Below, one piece after another: positions 57,230 through 64,000 of a stretch of DNA of 64,000 nt. The position numbers were made by a program, and so were the translations under genes. How positions within the stretch are numbered: position 1 is the first letter of the stretch; each line of letters begins with the position of its first letter. Source of the stretch: Flavobacterium praedii (GTDB taxonomy: Bacteria > Bacteroidota > Bacteroidia > Flavobacteriales > Flavobacteriaceae); assembly GCF_026810365.1 (NCBI RefSeq), contig NZ_CP113948.1:2567001-2631000 (forward strand). Reading direction: 5' to 3'. Below the pieces are notes generated by a model. The model worked only from the letters and a program-made list of their open reading frames with translations, was not told the origin of the DNA and made no database searches.

Positions 57230-57258
57230 AAAGCCATTCAAAAATTCTGAATGGCTTT
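57230..57258. terminator. Bidirectional terminator between polA and the second LacI gene
   Basis: An 11-bp stem AAAGCCATTCA / TGAATGGCTTT (57230-57240 / 57248-57258) with a 7-nt loop between convergent genes; the longer T-run is on the minus strand. Confidence 0.8.
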
Positions 57259-57262
57259 ATTA

Positions 57263-58282
57263 TTATTTAGTAGACTCTCTTTCCTTTAATTTTGTTTTAA
57301 TAATAACCGTTTCATAAGGTTTGTGTTCTTCTTTTGATTCTAATCTATCAATTAACAATTTAACAGCTACTTCGCCAATTTCAATACCGTGTTGACTGAC
57401 AGTAGTTAAACTTGGAGACAAACGTCTTGAAGCAAGAATACCATCTGCAAAACCAATTATTTTAAGATCTTTCGGGATTTTATACCCTTTTTTGACACCT
57501 GTTTTCAATGCACCTACTGAATCATTTTCATCTAAGGCAAAAACTCCATCAACAAGATTATTAGTATACAAGTCATTTATCTTTTCAATAAGATCTATTT
57601 CGGTATCCGTACGAATGATAATATTTTCATTTACTTCAATATTATTATTACTCAAAGCTATTAGATATCCTTCGGCTCTTAATTTACCCACACTTAAATT
57701 ATCCACAGAAGAAATTAAAGCAATGTTTTTACATCCTAAATCAATTAGATTTTGAGTTGCATTAAGACCAGAGTCAAAATCATCAACTATAACTTTATCG
57801 CATTCTACTTCATCTGAAGTTCTATCAAACATAACAATTGGAGTTCCATCATTGATAATTTCTTTAAAATGATTGTACTCATGTAATTTTTGTGCTTCTT
57901 CAGAAATAGACAAAACAAAACCATCAATAGTACCATTACTTAACATCTCCAAAGTATGTGCTTCTTTTTCAATGGATTCATTTGAAATACACATAATAAC
58001 GTTATACCCTTTTTCGTCGGCAGCTTTTTCAATACCACTAAAAACTTTAGCAAAAAATGAATTTAAAATATTAGGGATAATTACACCTATAGTTTTTGTT
58101 TTACGGTTTTTAAGATTTAAACCAATAACATTAGGTTTGTAGTTTTTAAGTTTGGCATACTCCTTTATTCTGATTTTTGTTTGTTCACTAATCTCTGGAC
58201 TGTCATTAAGCGCCTTAGAAACAGTCGATACCGAAACATTAAGTTCTTTTGCAATTTGTTTTAATGTAGCTTTTGCTTTCAT
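57263..58282 (-). CDS. LacI/GalR-family transcriptional regulator, second copy (339 aa)
   Basis: Same architecture as the regulator at 7440-8465: helix-turn-helix at residues about 6-25 (TLKQIAKELNVSVSTVSKAL), the sensor domain from KTKTIGVIIPNILNSFFAKV, and the C-terminal core with IIGFADGILASRRLSPSLTTV and TVIIKTKLKERES. Effector and targets are unknown, and no sugar-utilisation genes are adjacent. It ends beside a bidirectional terminator shared with polA. The two copies are diverged paralogues rather than a recent duplicate: matches are patchy across the sensor domain. Confidence 0.93.
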   Translation of the reverse strand: MKAKATLKQIAKELNVSVSTVSKALNDSPEISEQTKIRIKEYAKLKNYKPNVIGLNLKNRKTKTIGVIIPNILNSFFAKVFSGIEKAADEKGYNVIMCISNESIEKEAHTLEMLSNGTIDGFVLSISEEAQKLHEYNHFKEIINDGTPIVMFDRTSDEVECDKVIVDDFDSGLNATQNLIDLGCKNIALISSVDNLSVGKLRAEGYLIALSNNNIEVNENIIIRTDTEIDLIEKINDLYTNNLVDGVFALDENDSVGALKTGVKKGYKIPKDLKIIGFADGILASRRLSPSLTTVSQHGIEIGEVAVKLLIDRLESKEEHKPYETVIIKTKLKERESTK

Positions 58283-58555
58283 TGGATAATGGTATTTAGT
58301 ACTTTTGAAGGTTCTTTAAAATAAATAAAAAGATAATGGATTAAACAAAAAATGCTTATTTTTTAATGATAATATAAAATTTTATAAGCATTTAAAAGAA
58401 TAAAAGGGAAAATTACAAAAAATATATTAAATCAGAAAAATAAATTAAGCTTATTATTTAAAAAAACAAATCTCAAACTAAATACAAAACTACACATTTG
58501 AAATATACATTTGATTATCAGTATAAATCCATTAAAAAAATAATCAAATAAGCTA

Positions 58556-58586
58556 TTTGTATTTAAAATAATTAATTGTACTTTTG
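58556..58586 (+). promoter_or_regulatory. Promoter of rplM-rpsI
   Basis: -33 TTTG (58556-58559), 19 nt, -7 TACTTTTG (58579-58586): exact match to the Bacteroidota consensus. The expected start, 5-7 nt further, falls at the foot of the CCCC-TTTATT-GGGG hairpin (58590-58603). Confidence 0.75.
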
Positions 58587-58589
58587 CAA

Positions 58590-58603
58590 CCCCTTTATTG
58601 GGG
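58590..58603 (+). promoter_or_regulatory. Small leader hairpin at the 5' end of the rplM transcript
   Basis: CCCC (58590-58593), a 6-nt loop, GGGG (58600-58603), about 28 nt before the GTG start. It may be part of a ribosomal-protein leader that binds L13; an L13 leader class has been proposed in Bacteroidia, but I could not check a match. Confidence 0.4.
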
Positions 58604-58631
58604 ATGGAATGTTTAATTAAAATATATTATT

Positions 58632-59087
58632 GTGAACGCATTAAGCTACAAGACAATTTCAACAACAAAAGCCAATTCTACAAAAGAATGGATTGTTGTA
58701 GATGCTGACGGTCATAACTTAGGTCGTCTTGCTTCAAAAGTCGCTATGATTTTAAGAGGTAAGTACAAACCAAGTTATACGCCACACGTGGACTGTGGAG
58801 ATAACGTAATTGTTATCAACTCAGAAAAAATCAACCTTACAGGTAACAAAATGGATGAAAAAACATACATCCGTCACACTGGTTACCCTGGAGGACAAAG
58901 AACTTTAACTGCTAAAGTATTGCAATCAAAAAATCCTGCATTACTAGTTGAGAAAGCTGTAAAAGGAATGTTACCTAAAAACAAATTAGGAGCTGAACTT
59001 TTTAGAAATTTAAATGTTGTTGTAGGATCTGAGCACAAACAAGGAGCTCAAAAACCTAGAACTGTTAACCTAAACGATCTTAAGTAA
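58632..59087 (+). CDS. rplM: 50S ribosomal protein L13 (151 aa)
   Basis: Early-assembly large-subunit protein that can also repress its own synthesis in some bacteria. The chain has VVDADGHNLGRLASKVAMIL, YTPHVDCGDNVIVINSEKI, YIRHTGYPGGQRTLTAK and MLPKNKLGAELFRNLNV, all typical. It starts with GTG (58632), which gives the usual N-terminus NALSYKTISTTKANSTKEW. Its TAA overlaps the ATG of rpsI by one base (TAATG), implying translational coupling. Confidence 0.97.
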   Translation: MNALSYKTISTTKANSTKEWIVVDADGHNLGRLASKVAMILRGKYKPSYTPHVDCGDNVIVINSEKINLTGNKMDEKTYIRHTGYPGGQRTLTAKVLQSKNPALLVEKAVKGMLPKNKLGAELFRNLNVVVGSEHKQGAQKPRTVNLNDLK

Positions 59088-59473
59088 TGGGAGTTATTCA
59101 CAAAATCGGTAGAAGAAAAACCGCTGTTGCACGTGTGTATGTTTCTGAAGGAACAGGAGTTATCGTTGTAAACAAAAAACCATTCGCAACTTATTTCCCA
59201 ACTGCTACTTTACAGTACAAAGTTATGCAACCAATGTCTATGACAGAAAATGCATCTAACTTTGACGTAAAAGTAAACGTTTATGGAGGTGGTTCAACTG
59301 GACAAGCAGAAGCTGTTAGAATGGCATTAGCACGCGTAATGTGTGAAGTAAATGCTGAAAACAGAGCAATCTTGAAACCAGAAGGTTTATTAACTAGAGA
59401 TCCAAGAATGGTTGAACGTAAAAAATTCGGTCAGAAGAAAGCTCGTAAGAGATTCCAATTCTCTAAACGTTAA
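59087..59473 (+). CDS. rpsI: 30S ribosomal protein S9 (128 aa)
   Basis: Small-subunit protein whose C-terminal tail reaches the P-site tRNA. It starts MGVIHKIGRRKTAVARVYV, contains VYGGGSTGQAEAVRMALAR and LTRDPRMVERKKFGQKKAR, and ends RKRFQFSKR, the invariant basic tail. Coupled to rplM by a one-base overlap. Full length. Confidence 0.97.
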   Translation: MGVIHKIGRRKTAVARVYVSEGTGVIVVNKKPFATYFPTATLQYKVMQPMSMTENASNFDVKVNVYGGGSTGQAEAVRMALARVMCEVNAENRAILKPEGLLTRDPRMVERKKFGQKKARKRFQFSKR

Positions 59474-59715
59474 TATTGCCCGTCTTGTGCAATATGTACA
59501 AGACATTCTAGAATGTATTAAAAATTTTAAAACAATGTTGTTGTTGTCCAACCGAGGTTGGAAATTAGTTTAGCATCTAAATGAAGCCGAATTAAAAGAT
59601 TGAAAAATTAAAAGATTAAAAGAAACCACAACTTAATCTTTAAATCATTAAATATTTTAATTTTTAAATTATTACGGAACATTGCTAATCAACAGAACGT
59701 AAACTAGTACAAAAA
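59474..59715 (+). promoter_or_regulatory. Structured leader/intergenic region before rpsB
   Basis: 242 bp. It has a 9-bp hairpin GTCTTGTGC / GTACAAGAC (59482-59490 / 59496-59504, one G-T pair), a short palindrome ATTCTAGAAT (59505-59514), and a second hairpin TCCAAC-CGAG-GTTGGA near 59548-59563. An A/T-rich imperfect inverted repeat lies at about 59600-59670. No T-run follows the first hairpin, so it is not a clear terminator. An S2-binding leader is a possibility only. Confidence 0.4.
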
Positions 59716-60510
59716 ATGTCAAACAAAGTAGAAGTAAAAGAATTACTAGAAGCAGGTGTTCATTTTGGACACATGACTAGAAAATGGGATCCAAACATGG
59801 CTCCTTACATTTATATGGAGCGTAATGGTATTCACATTATCAATCTATATAAAACTGCAGCAAAAATCGAAGAAGCAAATGATGCTTTGAAAAAAATTGC
59901 TGCTTCAGGTAGAAAAATATTATTTGTTGCTACCAAAAAACAAGCAAAAGACATCGTTGCTGATAAAGCAAAAGCTGCAAACATGCCTTACATCACTGAA
60001 AGATGGCCTGGTGGAATGCTAACTAACTTCGTAACTATCCGTAAAGCTGTTAAAAAAATGGCTACTATTGATAAAATGAAGAAAGATGGTACATTCATGA
60101 CCCTTTCTAAAAAAGAGCGTTTGCAAGTTGATCGTCTTCGTGCTAAACTAGAGAAAAACTTAGGTTCAATCGCAGATATGTCTAGACTTCCTGCAGCATT
60201 GTTCGTAGTAGATATCAAAGCGGAACACATCGCAATAAAAGAAGCTCAAAAATTAAACATTCCAGTTTTTGCAATGGTTGATACTAATTCTGATCCACGT
60301 GAAGTAGATTATGTTATCCCTGCAAATGATGATGCTTCTAAATCAATTGATAAAATTTTATCTTTAGTAACTGCTTCAATTATCGATGGTCTTGCAAACA
60401 GAACATCTGACAAAGAAACAGATGCTACTGAAGTTGTTGCCGAAACTGAAGCTCCTGTAGCTGAAGTTCCTGCAGTTGAAGCTCCTGTAGCTCCAGCAAC
60501 TGAAGAATAA
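59716..60510 (+). CDS. rpsB: 30S ribosomal protein S2 (264 aa)
   Basis: Small-subunit protein needed to recruit S1. Start MSNKVEVKELLEAGVHFGHM, with KWDPNMAPYIYMERNGIHII, ILFVATKKQAKDIV, ITERWPGGMLTNF and FVVDIKAEHIAIKEAQKL. The core ends near residue 232; the last 30 residues are an Ala/Glu/Val/Pro-rich tail (VVAETEAPVAEVPAVEAP) typical of Bacteroidota S2. Followed by tsf after 136 bp containing a long inverted repeat. Confidence 0.97.
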   Translation: MSNKVEVKELLEAGVHFGHMTRKWDPNMAPYIYMERNGIHIINLYKTAAKIEEANDALKKIAASGRKILFVATKKQAKDIVADKAKAANMPYITERWPGGMLTNFVTIRKAVKKMATIDKMKKDGTFMTLSKKERLQVDRLRAKLEKNLGSIADMSRLPAALFVVDIKAEHIAIKEAQKLNIPVFAMVDTNSDPREVDYVIPANDDASKSIDKILSLVTASIIDGLANRTSDKETDATEVVAETEAPVAEVPAVEAPVAPATEE

Positions 60511-60520
60511 ATCAAATTTT

Positions 60521-60616
60521 AAATTCCAATTTTAAATTCCAAATTCCATAAAAAATTAGAAACATTATGTTGATAATTTAATAAAATTGGAATTTGGGAT
60601 TTAAAAATTGGAATTT
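60521..60616. repeat. Long near-perfect inverted repeat between rpsB and tsf
   Basis: Left arm at about 60521-60549 (AAATTCCAATTTTAAATTCC, continuing CAAATTCCA) and right arm at about 60588-60616 pair over about 28 of 29 positions with one bulged base and one G-T pair; the loop is about 40 nt. Each arm itself repeats the AATTCCAA word. Such hairpins occur between genes in other flavobacteria, as I recall them, and may be a mobile or RNA-stability element. Confidence 0.7.
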
Positions 60617-60646
60617 TTACTTTTATAACATTAAACACATTATATT

Positions 60647-61471
60647 ATGGCAACAATTACTGCTGCAGACGTAAATAAATTAAGAACAATCACTGGTGCA
60701 GGTATGATGGACTGCAAAAAAGCTTTGGTTGAAGCAGACGGAGATTTTGATTTAGCTATCGAAAACTTACGTAAAAAAGGACAAAAAGTAGCCGCTAACC
60801 GTTCTGATAGAGAATCTACAGAAGGTGCTGCAATTGCTGTTGTTAATGCAGACAAAACTGCTGGAGTTGTTATCACATTAAACTGTGAAACTGACTTCGT
60901 AGGGATGAATGAAAACTTTGTTAAAATGGCTACTGAAATGGCTAATTTAGCATTGAACTACAACACAAAAGAAGAATTCTTAGCTGCTGATTTCAACGGA
61001 ATCACTGTTGCTGAAAAATTAATCGAACAAACTGGAGTTATTGGTGAAAAATTAGAAATCAGAACTTTCGAGAAATTAGAAGGTGCTTTTATCGGTTCTT
61101 ACATTCACTCTGGAAACAAAATCGCTACTTTGGTAGCTTTATCTGCAAACATTGCAGGAACTGACGAAGTTGCAAGAAACATCGCTATGCAAGCTGCAGC
61201 TATGTCTCCTATTGCTTTGGACGAACATGGAGTAGATGCTGACACTATCGCTAAAGAAATCGAAATTGCTAAAGATGTTTTACGTCAAGAAGGTAAACCA
61301 GAAGCAATGTTAGACAATATTGCTAAAGGAAAATTAGCTCGTTTCTTTAAAGACAACACTTTAGTTAACCAAGACTACATTAAAGACAATAAATTAAGTG
61401 TTGCTGCTTATGCTAAATCTTTAGACAAAGATCTTACTGTAACTGGCTTCAAGAGAGCTGCTTTAGGATAA
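60647..61471 (+). CDS. tsf: Translation elongation factor Ts (274 aa)
   Basis: Nucleotide-exchange factor of EF-Tu. Start MATITAADVNKLRTITGAGM with the UBA-like region and MDCKKALVEADGDFDLAI, the core TLNCETDFVGMNENFVKMA, and the C-terminal VNQDYIKDNKLSVAAYAKSL. Complete. Downstream of rpsB as in most bacteria and followed by a strong terminator. Confidence 0.97.
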   Translation: MATITAADVNKLRTITGAGMMDCKKALVEADGDFDLAIENLRKKGQKVAANRSDRESTEGAAIAVVNADKTAGVVITLNCETDFVGMNENFVKMATEMANLALNYNTKEEFLAADFNGITVAEKLIEQTGVIGEKLEIRTFEKLEGAFIGSYIHSGNKIATLVALSANIAGTDEVARNIAMQAAAMSPIALDEHGVDADTIAKEIEIAKDVLRQEGKPEAMLDNIAKGKLARFFKDNTLVNQDYIKDNKLSVAAYAKSLDKDLTVTGFKRAALG

Positions 61472-61522
61472 TCAAATTAAGAGTAAAGATTTTGTTTTTT
61501 ATAAAATCTAACTTTATAAAAT

Positions 61523-61558
61523 CCCATTTTGTTTGTTAACAAAATGGGTTTTTTTTTT
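61523..61558 (+). terminator. Terminator of tsf
   Basis: An 11-bp stem CCCATTTTGTT / AACAAAATGGG (61523-61533 / 61538-61548) with a 4-nt loop followed by ten T. Confidence 0.9.
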
Positions 61559-61782
61559 AATTTGAAGTTTTACCATTTTTATAATAAAATCAAATCAATA
61601 CTTCTTCGTAAATTAAAAAATTAAAGAATTAATTCAGTTTTACACAACGGATAAAAAAGCAATAAACAGTAAATCAAATAAGGACTTTTTTATACTTTGA
61701 CAAAGTAAATCAAGAAATGAATTCTGTCAAAAAACAATTCCAATTAACGATAAACCATTTTACAACATTAGTTTTTCATATA

Positions 61783-61818
61783 AAAAAAGTGGATAATCAT
61801 AAGAATATCCACTTTTTT
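61783..61818 (-). terminator. Terminator of the MFS transporter gene
   Basis: A 13-bp stem AAAAAAGTGGATA / TATCCACTTTTTT (61783-61795 / 61806-61818) with a 10-nt loop; on the minus strand it is followed by T-rich sequence. It begins about 22 bp after the gene's stop codon. Confidence 0.8.
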
Positions 61819-61840
61819 AGCAATGCTTTATTTAGAAATA

Positions 61841-63082
61841 TTATTCGTCAAGAAAAATAGCATCAACTTTTCTATCATTATTATTTAATTCTTCCTTCTC
61901 AACCATATGGAACAATTTAAATACCAGCAAAGAACCTGCTACACCTAATCCAGCCATAAATAACCAGTTTGTCTCATACCCATATACTTGAATTATCTCC
62001 ATACCAGATTTAGCACTTAGAATATGAGCAAAACTATAACTCATAGTAAATGCAGCCATATACTTTCCTTCATGAGATTCGTACGATCTTCCCATTGCAA
62101 AAGAGTTTGCAAAAGGAAAAGTTAACATTACTCCAAATGTCATAAATAGCATCATTGGTATCAATGCACCCTCCCAAGGAAACAATAAGAGTAAAAAGCT
62201 AGTTGACATAAACAATAACCCAATAAAAATAACTCTGTGGTTGTTTATTTTATTTCTAATTACATAATTTACTATTGGAAGTTCAAAAAGCAAAATAAGC
62301 AATCCATTTAAACTTAAAAGCAATCCACTATCAAACTCAGACATATTAAATCTTTCCTTGTGATACAAAGGCAATGTTGTGAAAATTTGAAAAAACAAAA
62401 TCCCCGTAATCATACATATCAACAAATGCAACATAAAAGGATGATCTCTTCTTATAGAAACTTTTTTAGGAGCACTATTACTTGCTTTTAACTTAACAGG
62501 TAAAGCCTTTTCCTTAACAAAAAGCATAAACACAATTATAGCTAAAATACAGGTTGCGCCATCAACATAAAATATATATCCATACCCCATTTGCATAATT
62601 ATCAATCCTCCTAATACAGGTCCAAAAAGAAATCCTAAGTTAACAGCCGCACGAGTTAACGCAAAAGCACGAGCCCTATTTTCCTTTTTGGTATAAGTTT
62701 TTAGACAGACCAACATAGCAGGTCGAAACATATCAGCAATACTAGTCAGTACAAGTATACCTATACAAAGCTCTTCGAAAGTAGTTGCATATTGCAACAA
62801 AATAAAAACTATTCCGCTAGCAAATAAACTAAAAACCATCACCTTATAAAAGCCGATTTTGTCTGATAATTTACCACTAAGCCACGTCCCAATTATTGAA
62901 CCAACTCCAAAGAAAACCATCACCCAGCCAATTTGACTATAACTGAATTGCAAATTTTCCTTCATGTACTTTGAGAGAAAGGGAACAACCATAGTTCCAG
63001 CTCTATTGATAAAAGTAATTAACGTAAGTATCCAAATTTCTTTTGGAAAATCTTTAAAATTGTTTAGGTATTTTTTTATCAT
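61841..63082 (-). CDS. Major facilitator superfamily transporter (413 aa)
   Basis: Twelve membrane segments are expected, in two halves with a cytoplasmic loop near residue 195-210. Hallmarks are the loop 2-3 signature WLSGKLSDKIGFYKV and, in the N-terminal half, RAFALTRAAVNLGFLFGPVLGG, the motif-C-like pattern of drug/metabolite efflux members (H+ antiporter type). The substrate cannot be told from sequence. The N-terminus MIKKYLNNFKDFPKEIWIL is usual. Monocistronic, with its own promoter and terminator. Confidence 0.92.
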   Translation of the reverse strand: MIKKYLNNFKDFPKEIWILTLITFINRAGTMVVPFLSKYMKENLQFSYSQIGWVMVFFGVGSIIGTWLSGKLSDKIGFYKVMVFSLFASGIVFILLQYATTFEELCIGILVLTSIADMFRPAMLVCLKTYTKKENRARAFALTRAAVNLGFLFGPVLGGLIIMQMGYGYIFYVDGATCILAIIVFMLFVKEKALPVKLKASNSAPKKVSIRRDHPFMLHLLICMITGILFFQIFTTLPLYHKERFNMSEFDSGLLLSLNGLLILLFELPIVNYVIRNKINNHRVIFIGLLFMSTSFLLLLFPWEGALIPMMLFMTFGVMLTFPFANSFAMGRSYESHEGKYMAAFTMSYSFAHILSAKSGMEIIQVYGYETNWLFMAGLGVAGSLLVFKLFHMVEKEELNNNDRKVDAIFLDE

Positions 63083-63121
63083 AATTTAATTTTTTTGGGG
63101 CAAAAAATTTATTCATTTTGG

Positions 63122-63154
63122 CAAAAATAGATTTTTTTTTCAATCCTCCAACAA
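63122..63154 (-). promoter_or_regulatory. Promoter of the MFS gene
   Basis: Minus strand: -33 TTG (63154-63152), 22 nt, -7 TATTTTTG (63129-63122), about 40 nt before the ATG at 63082. Confidence 0.5.
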
Positions 63155-63281
63155 TCAATAAGTTAAAAATACAAAACAATTTAAAAACAAATAATTAACA
63201 ATTTGAAAACGAGCTAAACTTTTAATAAAAAAAACTTAAATAAAAAAACAATAAATAAAAGGAAATCATGGATTTTTAATT

Positions 63282-63289
63282 TAGATTTG
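63282..63289 (+). promoter_or_regulatory. -7 box of the Ppx/GppA-like gene
   Basis: TAGATTTG, 29 nt before the ATG at 63319. No clear -33 TTTG is present at the usual distance. Confidence 0.4.
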
Positions 63290-63318
63290 CAAATGTCAAA
63301 ACCCCAAAAACTTATAAT

Positions 63319-64000
63319 ATGAAAGAGAAATTACACTACTTAATTGTCTGCCTAATACTCTCCTATTCTGCTCAGGCACAACTATATGGTGGAATAGAAA
63401 TAGGAAGTAAAGGAATAAAAATGACTGTTCTTGATGTAGAAAGTATCAAAAAAAACACTTACGATGTAAAGGAATTTTGGACTGAAAACGTTGGAATAGC
63501 CGCTGGTATTTCACAAGATGGTACCCTTTTTAAAGAAGATATTGAAAAAGCAGGAACTGTAGTTTATAACAATTACAAAAAAATGCTTAGCGAATACAAA
63601 ATTGAAGATAAAAACATTTTCATTGTAGCCTCATCAGGAGTAGGTCTAGCTACTAATACAGCAGAATTAGTAGACAAAATCAAATCTTTAACTAATAAAA
63701 AAATAGAAATAATCTCCTCATCACTAGAAGCAAAATTGCTTTTAAGAGGTTGTATCCCTCCTAAAAATTATTTAAACTCAGTTATTATTGATATCGGAGG
63801 AGGAAACACTAAAGGAGGATATGCTAAAGACATTAATGGTTCCTCTGTATTTTTCCCAATATCTTGTGACTATGGAACAGTTACATTAACTGAGCTTATC
63901 AACAAAAAATGCAAACAAAAAACAGTTTTTGAATTTAGTGAAGTCTTATTCGATTACTTACCTACAGTAAGAGAGAGCTTTAAAAAAATGTATTCTAGTA
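63319..64000 (+). CDS. Ppx/GppA-like ASKHA-fold protein with a signal peptide, N-terminal part
   Basis: 227 codons are visible before the window ends; the frame is open. After a signal peptide (MKEKLHYLIVCLILSYSAQAQ) the chain reads LYGGIEIGSKGIKMTVLDV, the phosphate-1 strand pair of the actin/Ppx fold, then KIEDKNIFIVASSGVGLATN, and the phosphate-2 type motif VIIDIGGGNTKGGYAKD. Ppx/GppA enzymes cleave polyphosphate or pppGpp in the cytoplasm, but this one appears to be exported, where ATP and ppGpp are absent. Its function is therefore unknown; polyphosphate binding or degradation in the periplasm or outside is one option. The C-terminus is not visible. Confidence 0.8.
   Translation, partial: MKEKLHYLIVCLILSYSAQAQLYGGIEIGSKGIKMTVLDVESIKKNTYDVKEFWTENVGIAAGISQDGTLFKEDIEKAGTVVYNNYKKMLSEYKIEDKNIFIVASSGVGLATNTAELVDKIKSLTNKKIEIISSSLEAKLLLRGCIPPKNYLNSVIIDIGGGNTKGGYAKDINGSSVFFPISCDYGTVTLTELINKKCKQKTVFEFSEVLFDYLPTVRESFKKMYSS

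Larger units (their letters stand above)
58283..58631. other. 349-bp gap between the divergent LacI and rplM genes
   Basis: AT-rich. A 10-bp inverted repeat AAATGCTTAT / ATAAGCATTT (58350-58359 / 58384-58393) lies 70-110 nt before the LacI start and may be a hairpin or a regulator site. The consensus rplM promoter occupies 58556-58586. I see nothing else in the region. Confidence 0.5.
61472..61840. other. 369-bp gap between tsf and the MFS gene
   Basis: Holds the two terminators (61523-61558 and 61783-61818). The 220 bp between them is AT-rich with no credible gene or promoter that I can see. A TACTTTGACAAAGTA palindrome lies near 61694-61708. Confidence 0.5.

Noticed and set aside
61718..61858. 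47-codon plus-strand frame near the MFS gene end
   Set aside because: It crosses the MFS terminator hairpin and the last codons of that gene; composition looks random.

Overview
The window is AT-rich chromosomal DNA from a member of the Bacteroidota, almost certainly a Flavobacterium or a close relative. The evidence is gene content: gliding/type IX secretion protein SprA, an alternative complex III plus cytochrome oxidase operon, PorP/SprF and gliding-type C-terminal domains, and rplM starting with GTG. Several promoters also match the Bacteroidota pattern (TTTG, about 19-23 nt, TAnnTTTG). No taxon was identified by database search.

Layout. 1-3271: 5' part of sprA (runs off the left edge), then ruvA, the malic enzyme maeB and a CBS-domain protein, all on the minus strand. 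6891-7439: a gap holding a start-less gene fragment. 7440-8465: a LacI-type regulator. 8534-25573: a minus-strand surface module made of a 4708-residue adhesin with 25 exact-length 237-bp repeats, a PorP/SprF partner and a PorE-like OmpA protein. 26061-28127: ruvB and queG, separated by a structured intergenic element that resembles the Flavo-1 RNA family. 28210-39647: one respiratory operon, actABCDEF-coxB-coxA, carrying electrons from quinol to oxygen. 39867-41051: a SPOR protein and mtnN. 41119-42155: a badly decayed gene for a secreted protein. 42227-46946: rimP-nusA-infB with a terminator-like hairpin just before rimP. 47120-48123: a universal stress protein and tRNA-Gln. 48387-57171: a DUF2723 membrane glycosyltransferase-like protein, a polysaccharide deacetylase, a thioredoxin-fold protein without its cysteines, a membrane metallophosphoesterase and polA. 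57263-58282: a second LacI regulator. 58632-61471: rplM-rpsI, rpsB and tsf. 61841-63082: an MFS transporter. 63319-64000: the start of a Ppx/GppA-like protein that carries a signal peptide.

How the parts work together. SprA belongs to the type IX secretion translocon. The giant adhesin carries a type-B-like gliding C-terminal domain, and its downstream partners (PorP/SprF, then TPR/propeller/OmpA) are what such cargo normally needs at the outer membrane. The act-cox operon encodes the supercomplex known from Flavobacterium johnsoniae. The remaining genes are mostly housekeeping (translation, replication/repair, tRNA modification).

Five start sites were moved to an internal codon because the longest frame gives an implausible N-terminus: ruvA, the OmpA protein, the adhesin, actF and the universal stress protein. 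actE was moved from GTG to a nearby ATG. The points most worth following up are the mosaic adhesin array with its long leader, the terminator-like hairpin before rimP-nusA-infB, the secreted ASKHA protein at the right edge, the cysteine-less thioredoxin, the two gene remnants, and the structured intergenic elements.
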